Shown here: piece after piece, positions 1-3,780 of the stretch
Layout of the letters: each line of letters begins with the position of its first letter
Position numbering within the stretch: the stretch's first letter is position 1
Source: Candidatus Zixiibacteriota bacterium
GTDB lineage: Bacteria > Zixibacteria > MSB-5A5 > GN15 > FEB-12
NCBI GenBank assembly: GCA_022564135.1
Contig: JADFLZ010000170.1
Coordinates: forward strand, 1 to 5,607
Direction of reading: 5' to 3'
Length of the DNA: 5,607 nucleotides
The notes under the pieces: generated by a model
What the model was told of the DNA's origin: nothing
Databases searched by the model: none
Seen by the model: only the letters and a program-made list of their open reading frames with translations
Position numbers and translations under genes: made by a program

Positions 1-2283
1 GCCGCAGTTACAAAACATGTCGGTGAAGCCGAATTGCCTCCCCTGGCTGAATTTTGCAATGTCGAAGATGTCGGCGGGACTTTTTTCAAATCTTATGCCG
101 GAGATTCCGGCCCGGCTGCAAGTCCTGCCGGTATGCGAGTTGCCATTATGGCTCTTGATGCCGACCAGGCATTTTTTGATATCTTCGGTGACCTCACAGC
201 GGCACAAACATATCTGCTGCAATTGTTAGGAGCCGTGAGCGACATCTATCAGCGCGATATTAATATGAAGCTGATGGCATCATTTGTACGGGTATGGTCG
301 GCCGGGGGCGAACCGTTTAATCAAAACAGTCTATTTAGTTTTCGCACTTATTGGAACGACAACGAAGATACTACCGGATTAGACCTTATTCATCTTATTA
401 CCGGTCGAAGAGATTTAAATTTCGGCGGAACCGCTTATCTGAGTGCCTACTGCACCGAATTTCGCTACGGCATCAGCGGTTTTATTAATGGCACTTTTCC
501 TACCCCGATTGGAATTCCGAATAACGGCAACTGGGATGTAACAGTATTTACGCATGAACTCGGTCACAACTTTGGTTCATATCACACCCACGACTCTATC
601 CAGTACATTCCGTTAATTGACAGCTGCGCCTATAATTTTGCCTCGCGCAGTACCATACTGAGTTATTGTCATATTCATCCCGGCTACACCGCCAATATTG
701 ATATGCGCTATCATGCCAGAGTTCAGCAGGTAATTGAAAGCAATATTGTCAGCGGCAGCGCCTGTTTCTGGTTTGACTGCAATGATAACGGTATCGATGA
801 CTCGATTGACATTGCCGATGCTACCAGCGCCGACATAAACGCCAATGATATTCCCGATGAATGCGAAGATTGCAACAATAACGGTATATTTGACAGCGAT
901 GATATTTTAGGCGCTTCACTTGATGTCAACTCTAACGGCATTCCCGATGAATGCGAAGCCGATTGTGATGGCAACGGTGTGCCGGATGATTTTGAAGCAA
1001 ATTCGACAAATGACGTTAACGGTAATAATATTCTGGATATTTGCGAACCGGATTGTAATAACAATTCTATACCCGACCATATCGAAATTGCAACCGGCGC
1101 CGTTGACGATTTTGACAGAAATACCGTACCGGACGAATGCCAGGATTGTAACGGGAACTCGGTTACAGACTGGATAGATCTGGACAGAGAATTCAATCTA
1201 TTTGTCTCTTCAACAGATGACGGGATTCACGAATATCACGGCACAAGTGGCGTGCCGATTCAGATACTTGCTTCAGGGCTGAGTTTCTCGGCTGTTACGA
1301 TCGGGCCTGATAGAATGGTTTATGGAATTGCCGGAAGAGAGCACATTGTCAAGATTCGACCCAGCGACAACTCATTTTCATTCTTTTGGACTTCCCTTTC
1401 GTTAGGATTGCATTCGCTTACTTTTGGACCCGATGGAAATATCTACGTAACCGACAGCGCTCAAAATATTGTTTTGAAAATTGATGGCAGCTCCGGAGAT
1501 TCTTTGGGTGTGTTTGCAACTTCTGCGGGAGAAATATTCGGAGCCGGGGCGCTGGTCTTTGGACCTAACGGTAATCTGTTTGTTGCCGGCAAATTGAGTA
1601 ATTCGGTAGTTGAATATTCTGGCGCAGATGGTTCACTAATCGGTCTGTTTGTAACTTCCGGTGACGGCGATCTTACATGGCCGCTCGGTTTGGTTTTCAA
1701 ACCTGACGGCAACTTACTGGTTACCAGTTCGGTCAGATCTCAAGTTTTAGAATTTGATGGCACAAGCGGTGCTTTTATCGGCGTATACAACGATGAAAAT
1801 CCTCCGGAAAGCCCTGCCGGAATAACAATCGGCCCGAACGGAAATGTATTTGTTACAAGACGACGGGACCAATTTTATCAAATAATTGAAATGTTCGTTG
1901 AAACAGGCAGATATTATCGTTCGTTTGTTCGCCGAGATTTTGACCTGTCAAATCCAAGCGGATTGGCGTTCATGCCTGTGTCCGCAAACGACTGTGACGG
2001 CAATTTTGTACTCGATGAATGTGAAGGTCCTGCTTCCCCCTGTTGCTGCACCGGAAATCGCGGAGATGTAAACGGTGACGGCGAGGATGCCAATATCTTA
2101 GACTTAACCGCTATAGTAGATTTCATTTTCAGAGGCAGCGGAGATCCGGGGCCATGTCCACGAGAGAGCGATTTTAATGGCGATGATAGCTTGGTCCCTA
2201 ATATCCTTGATTTGACTTTAATGATAGATTTTATCTTCCGCGGTGGTGACGCCCCTCAAGCGTGTCTGATTCCCGGATTTTGA
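1..2283 (+). CDS. Secreted metzincin-type (M12B/reprolysin-like) metalloprotease with Ca-binding-type repeats, NHL-like propeller and dockerin-like tail; 5' end missing
   Basis: The frame is open from base 1 to the TGA at 2281-2283 (760 codons). The TTG at 34 and the ATG at 130 lie inside conserved protein, so the true start, signal peptide and any propeptide are upstream of the window. Residues are numbered from base 1. Residues 40-250 are a zinc protease domain. HELGHNFGSYH at 185-195 supplies three His ligands (185, 189, 195) and the catalytic Glu186, and the following SYCH segment (221-224) is where metzincins have their Met-turn. The sequence around GVSDIYQRD-like and FRTYWN motifs resembles reprolysin-like proteases of Planctomycetes and FCB bacteria (from memory). 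Next come Asp/Asn-rich repeats (259-397), six propeller blades (399-659), one more repeat (663-676), a CCC motif and two dockerin-like repeats (688-755). The family cleaves proteins outside the cell; the substrate here is unknown. The Met-turn Met is replaced by Leu220, so activity is likely but not certain. The catalytic class is clear; the role is not. Confidence 0.9.
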   Translation, partial: AAVTKHVGEAELPPLAEFCNVEDVGGTFFKSYAGDSGPAASPAGMRVAIMALDADQAFFDIFGDLTAAQTYLLQLLGAVSDIYQRDINMKLMASFVRVWSAGGEPFNQNSLFSFRTYWNDNEDTTGLDLIHLITGRRDLNFGGTAYLSAYCTEFRYGISGFINGTFPTPIGIPNNGNWDVTVFTHELGHNFGSYHTHDSIQYIPLIDSCAYNFASRSTILSYCHIHPGYTANIDMRYHARVQQVIESNIVSGSACFWFDCNDNGIDDSIDIADATSADINANDIPDECEDCNNNGIFDSDDILGASLDVNSNGIPDECEADCDGNGVPDDFEANSTNDVNGNNILDICEPDCNNNSIPDHIEIATGAVDDFDRNTVPDECQDCNGNSVTDWIDLDREFNLFVSSTDDGIHEYHGTSGVPIQILASGLSFSAVTIGPDRMVYGIAGREHIVKIRPSDNSFSFFWTSLSLGLHSLTFGPDGNIYVTDSAQNIVLKIDGSSGDSLGVFATSAGEIFGAGALVFGPNGNLFVAGKLSNSVVEYSGADGSLIGLFVTSGDGDLTWPLGLVFKPDGNLLVTSSVRSQVLEFDGTSGAFIGVYNDENPPESPAGITIGPNGNVFVTRRRDQFYQIIEMFVETGRYYRSFVRRDFDLSNPSGLAFMPVSANDCDGNFVLDECEGPASPCCCTGNRGDVNGDGEDANILDLTAIVDFIFRGSGDPGPCPRESDFNGDDSLVPNILDLTLMIDFIFRGGDAPQACLIPGF
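553..585 (+). other. Zinc-binding catalytic motif HExxHxxGxxH of the metalloprotease
   Basis: These bases encode HELGHNFGSYH. In metzincins the three His residues bind zinc, the Glu activates water, and the Gly allows the turn before the third His. Two further His/Asp residues follow directly (THD), as is common in bacterial reprolysin-like enzymes. The ligand set is intact, so this is not a visibly dead protease. Confidence 0.93.
775..1191 (+). repeat. Tandem protein repeat block, nine half-repeats of the D-x-N-x-N-G-I-P-D type
   Basis: Two alternating half-repeats can be read. The odd type is DCNxNGIxD followed by a DIAxG-like linker; the even type ends in IPDECE. Odd units begin at 775, 868, 961, 1051 and 1144, so the period is 93, 93, 90 and 93 bases (about 31 residues). 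Asp and Asn alternate as in calcium-binding loops of thrombospondin-3 or dockerin type, so calcium-dependent stiffening of a linker is the likely role. The DNA is repeated too: the 19 bases at 850-868 recur exactly at 940-958. The ninth half-repeat is odd and has no even partner beside it. Confidence 0.85.
1195..1977 (+). repeat. Six-blade NHL/SMP-30-like beta-propeller domain encoded as six repeats
   Basis: Six repeats of roughly 42-45 residues can be aligned by the recurring GPDGNIYVT or GPNGNLFVA signature (also DRMVYGI, DGNLLVT, NGNVFVT), each followed by a VLKIDGSSG-like strand and turn. Six repeats match one closed NHL propeller. Such domains usually bind proteins, glycans or other ligands; no enzymatic residues are evident. 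Blades 3 to 5 are the most alike, and the last one is the most divergent. Confidence 0.8.
2062..2265 (+). repeat. C-terminal dockerin-like double repeat
   Basis: Two units, GDVNGDG...NILDLT..VDFIFRG and SDFNGDD...NILDLT..IDFIFRG, resemble the paired F-hand motifs of type I dockerins. In classical dockerins the calcium loop runs D-x-N-x-D-G with the last Asp at position 12. Here the loop is one residue longer in the first unit and two longer in the second. The preceding CCCTGNRGD stretch is, from memory, part of the same tail in Zixibacteria-like proteins. It probably mediates attachment or is a secretion or sorting tail, but no cohesin is visible in this window. Confidence 0.75.
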
Positions 2284-2383
2284 GCAACTGGGCTGCCCAA
2301 TCTTTCAAATGGACTACCGTGTTACCGTGGGCGGCCGCCTATGGCGTGTCCCCATCTGCCCCCTGTACAAAAGAAGCGATTAG

Positions 2384-2415
2384 GTCGAAACCCGCCTGCT
2401 TGGTGCGGTTTCGAC
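2384..2415. repeat. Imperfect inverted repeat (11-bp stem, one bulge)
   Basis: The left arm GTCGAAACCCGC (2384-2395) pairs with the right arm GCGGTTTCGAC (2405-2415) with a single extra C bulged out, around a 9-base loop. There is no T-run after it. It is probably a dispersed hairpin element rather than a terminator. Confidence 0.65.
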
Positions 2416-2421
2416 AGTCCA

Positions 2422-2456
2422 GTCATTGCGAGGAGTGGATGAGACGAAGCTATCTC
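2422..2456 (+). repeat. Interspersed repeat of the GTCATTGCGAGGAG...GACGAAGC type
   Basis: This matches, from memory, a short repeat common in many bacterial genomes and metagenome bins, whose translation is the well-known spurious peptide HCEERSDEAIS. Here the frame reads SHCEEWMRRSYL, a diverged copy. It shares the GTCATT.CGAG start and the GAAGC core with the copies at 3586, 3622 and 3705. Confidence 0.7.
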
Positions 2457-2461
2457 ACACA

Positions 2462-2488
2462 GGAACCCACCATGAATGGTGGACCACC
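2462..2488. repeat. 27-base hairpin repeat, copy A
   Basis: The stem is CCACCAT (2467-2473) with ATGGTGG (2476-2482), flanked by GGAACC on the left and ACCACC on the right. The same layout recurs at 3746-3772 with different inner stem bases that still pair. No T-run follows it. Confidence 0.65.
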
Positions 2489-2531
2489 CAGTCGAAGGGT
2501 GACGCTGGTCAGATTCCGCAGAATTCTATTT

Positions 2532-2564
2532 GTCAGGACCATCATGAGTACATAAGGTCCTGAC
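2532..2564. repeat. Perfect 9-bp inverted repeat downstream of the DUF1028 gene
   Basis: GTCAGGACC (2532-2540) is the exact reverse complement of GGTCCTGAC (2556-2564), around a 15-base loop that itself contains ATG and CAT as a small inner stem. It lies 11 bases beyond the DUF1028 stop codon on that gene's coding strand, so it could protect the mRNA 3' end. It lacks the U-tract of an intrinsic terminator. Confidence 0.6.
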
Positions 2565-2575
2565 CTACTCTATGA

Positions 2576-3565
2576 CTACAGCCCGACGATTTTATCGATC
2601 ACTTTTTTGTCATCAGGTAAAATATCGGCGGTTACTAATCTGGGAATCAAAGTCCGCCAGCCCTTGTTGTCTTCAAAGCACTGCTTAAAAAGTGGCAATG
2701 AGCGGCCTACCTCGCCGGCTGTAACAAGAGTGACAGCGTGCCAGAAGATTATTTCCATATTGCCGGGAGAAAGTTCAGCCGCTTTAGCATAGGCCTGGCC
2801 GGCTTTGTCAAGTTTTCCTTCGACGATAAAATCATCGCCCTGGTTCATCAGCTCGTAAGCGCGGTTAATGTCTAACAGACGGCGAAGTTCCACCAACGGT
2901 TCGGGGTCGTCGTCCACCCGTAAATCAACCAGGCGGTCTTTCCAGCTCTGGCCGGTCGGCTGTCCTGTTACAACTAAGATTGCAGCCGACTGCATGCCGC
3001 GGATATCCCCTCCCTCAGCCTGGGCAGCTTCGAGCGCTACCATAAGACGCTCAGCCAGATCTCCTTTGGCATTTTCAAAGGCCGTTGCCATAGCAGCCGG
3101 TACTGTCGGGTTTTCCATTAAATTGGCCTGTACCGAATAATTATGACCGATCTGATGTCCGGCTTCGGCAATGCACTTGTCACCGGTATGTGCGGCCACA
3201 TTGCCGCGATTATCAATCATGGCCACCTGCCTGACATGATAATTGGGGTCGCTGGCTTTAAGACCGTCGAGCGCCTGCGTGGCGGTCTTGCCCAGTTTCA
3301 TCATTTCAATTCCAAGCGGACCGTAGGCAAAATCTACAAGTGACTGAGTTGCCACAGCGCCGACATTTGGTTCAGCCCAGATGACGTTGGCAACTTTGAA
3401 CCAGTGCGACTGTACCGCCGCCCCGAACTGCCCGGTGACGCTGTCGTAGGCCACTATCGAATAAGTGTTGACCGGACGGATTGGCACCACAGGTTGTGTT
3501 TTATTTTCTGCTGATGCAAACACCGGTAATGCTAAGACTAAAAGTGTTAATGTGAATTTGAACAT
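2576..3565 (-). CDS. Exported DUF1028 (Ntn-hydrolase superfamily) protein with C-terminal TPR-like region
   Basis: Complete 329-residue protein with an ATG start at 3565 preceded by AGGAGG, ending in TAG. Residues 1-19 form a signal peptide: basic MFKF, hydrophobic TLTLLVLALPVF, then an ASA cleavage site before Glu20. The DUF1028 domain (PF06267, COG3342) covers about 33-232. It starts at NTYSIVAYD, continues through GAVATQSLVDFAYGP and AAHTG (124-128), and ends with GGDIRGMQSAAILVV (about 184-198), VDLRVDDDPEPL and the LRRLLD helix. The family is classed with Ntn hydrolases, but its reaction is unknown. By analogy Thr34, in the position where cytosolic members begin with MTFSIV, might be the nucleophile; this needs processing of the 14 residues left after signal cleavage. 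Residues 235-310 form helical pairs resembling two TPR units (INRAYELMNQGDDFIVEG, then AGQAYAKAAELSPGN). Some relatives carry a peptidoglycan-binding domain here instead. The upstream amidase on the same strand suggests an envelope role. Confidence 0.9.
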   Translation of the reverse strand: MFKFTLTLLVLALPVFASAENKTQPVVPIRPVNTYSIVAYDSVTGQFGAAVQSHWFKVANVIWAEPNVGAVATQSLVDFAYGPLGIEMMKLGKTATQALDGLKASDPNYHVRQVAMIDNRGNVAAHTGDKCIAEAGHQIGHNYSVQANLMENPTVPAAMATAFENAKGDLAERLMVALEAAQAEGGDIRGMQSAAILVVTGQPTGQSWKDRLVDLRVDDDPEPLVELRRLLDINRAYELMNQGDDFIVEGKLDKAGQAYAKAAELSPGNMEIIFWHAVTLVTAGEVGRSLPLFKQCFEDNKGWRTLIPRLVTADILPDDKKVIDKIVGL

Positions 3566-3570
3566 ATTTG

Positions 3571-3576
3571 CCTCCT
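3571..3576 (-). promoter_or_regulatory. Ribosome binding site of the DUF1028 gene
   Basis: On the minus strand AGGAGG lies five bases after which CAAAT leads into the ATG at 3565-3563. This full Shine-Dalgarno match fixes the start and agrees with the signal peptide beginning at that Met. I found no convincing promoter upstream. A TATAAC at 3611-3619 on this strand resembles a -10 box but has no matching -35. Confidence 0.8.
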
Positions 3577-3585
3577 ATGGCTGGA

Positions 3586-3611
3586 CATCCTTCGACTCCG
3601 CTCAGGATGAC
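3586..3611 (-). repeat. Interspersed repeat of the GTCATCCTGAG...GTCGAAGGATG type
   Basis: Read on the minus strand it gives GTCATCCTGAGCGGAG followed by TCGAAGGATG, a short repeat I know from many metagenome-derived genomes. It sits only 10 bases upstream of the Shine-Dalgarno of the DUF1028 gene, so it must lie in that gene's leader RNA or promoter. A degenerate copy in the opposite direction is at 3705-3727. Confidence 0.7.
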
Positions 3612-3621
3612 GTTATATTTT

Positions 3622-3641
3622 TTCGCTTCACTCGGAATGAC
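3622..3641 (-). repeat. Interspersed repeat of the GTCATTCCGAGTGAAGCGAA type
   Basis: The minus-strand reading is a second, diverged member of the same family, in the same direction as the copy at 3586-3611 and separated from it by 10 AT-rich bases. The two are therefore direct repeats of about 20 bases. Confidence 0.65.
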
Positions 3642-3683
3642 GATTTAACCTCTATTGCATAATTCATCACACTGAGCGGTTTT

Positions 3684-3771
3684 GTCGCCCACAGCTTGCT
3701 GCATAGTCCTGAGCTTGCCGAAGGGTGGGATCATCACATATTAATGGAACCCACCCCAAGGGGTGGGCGAC
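3684..3771. repeat. Inverted repeat whose right arm overlaps hairpin copy B
   Basis: GTCGCCCAC (3684-3692) is the reverse complement of GTGGGCGAC (3763-3771). Both arms continue with T4 and A-rich flanks that nearly match. The right arm shares bases with the stem at 3750-3767, so in RNA the two pairings would exclude each other. It may be chance or a decayed repeat copy. Confidence 0.4.
3705..3727 (+). repeat. Degenerate inverted copy of the CCTGAG...CGAAGG repeat
   Basis: AGTCCTGAGCTTGCCGAAGG on the + strand matches, in reverse orientation, the copy at 3586-3611: shared CCTGAGC and CGAAGG cores with a variable centre. Together they form an imperfect inverted pair enclosing about 93 bases. 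Confidence 0.6.
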
Positions 3772-3772
3772 C
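3746..3772. repeat. 27-base hairpin repeat, copy B
   Basis: The stem CCCACCCC (3750-3757) pairs perfectly with GGGGTGGG (3760-3767). Flanks are GGAAC on the left and CGACC on the right, as in copy A at 2462-2488. It lies 8 bases downstream of the amidase stop codon on that gene's strand. Its T-run (TTTTTT in minus-strand sense) comes before the hairpin, not after it, so it is not a standard intrinsic terminator, but it may stabilise the transcript end. Confidence 0.7.
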
Positions 3773-3780
3773 AAAAAAGT

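Larger units (their letters stand above)
2284..2575. other. Convergent intergenic region, repeat mosaic, no credible gene
   Basis: This gap of 292 bases lies between the 3' ends of the protease gene and the DUF1028 gene. Its first 100 bases show nothing I recognise. From 2384 to 2564 at least four different short repeats follow each other: an inverted repeat, a GTCATTGCGAG-type interspersed repeat, a hairpin repeat and a 9-bp inverted repeat. An open frame crosses it on the + strand, but it translates repeats and is not called. No hairpin here is followed by a T-run in either direction, so no intrinsic terminator is called. Confidence 0.7.

Noticed and set aside
723..1196. Open frame of 157 codons on the minus strand
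   Set aside because: It lies opposite the Asp/Asn-rich repeats. Its Ser/Leu-rich composition is the expected mirror of GAT/GAA/AAT codons, and the + frame shows clear domains.
2281..2300. Possible terminator after the protease stop (GGGCTGCCC)
   Set aside because: Only a very short palindrome with almost no loop, and the following T-run is just three bases.
2262..2555. Open frame of 97 codons on the + strand after the protease gene
   Set aside because: It overlaps the protease 3' end and then translates the repeats (SHCEEWMRRSYL is the known HCEERSDEAIS-type spurious peptide). There is no ribosome binding site and the sequence has no protein-like domain pattern.
3586..3727. Inverted repeat pair as ends of a small non-autonomous transposon (MITE)
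   Set aside because: The arms are degenerate, no convincing target-site duplication flanks them (at best GGA), and the same motifs occur singly elsewhere, so dispersed repeats explain it better.
2384..3772. CRISPR-like array
   Set aside because: The repeats are of different kinds, irregularly spaced and in both orientations, a gene lies between the two clusters, and no cas gene is present.
3750..3780. Hairpin plus six A/T bases as an intrinsic terminator of the amidase gene
   Set aside because: In the direction of the amidase transcript the T-run comes before the stem, and in the other direction the stem is followed by A, not T.
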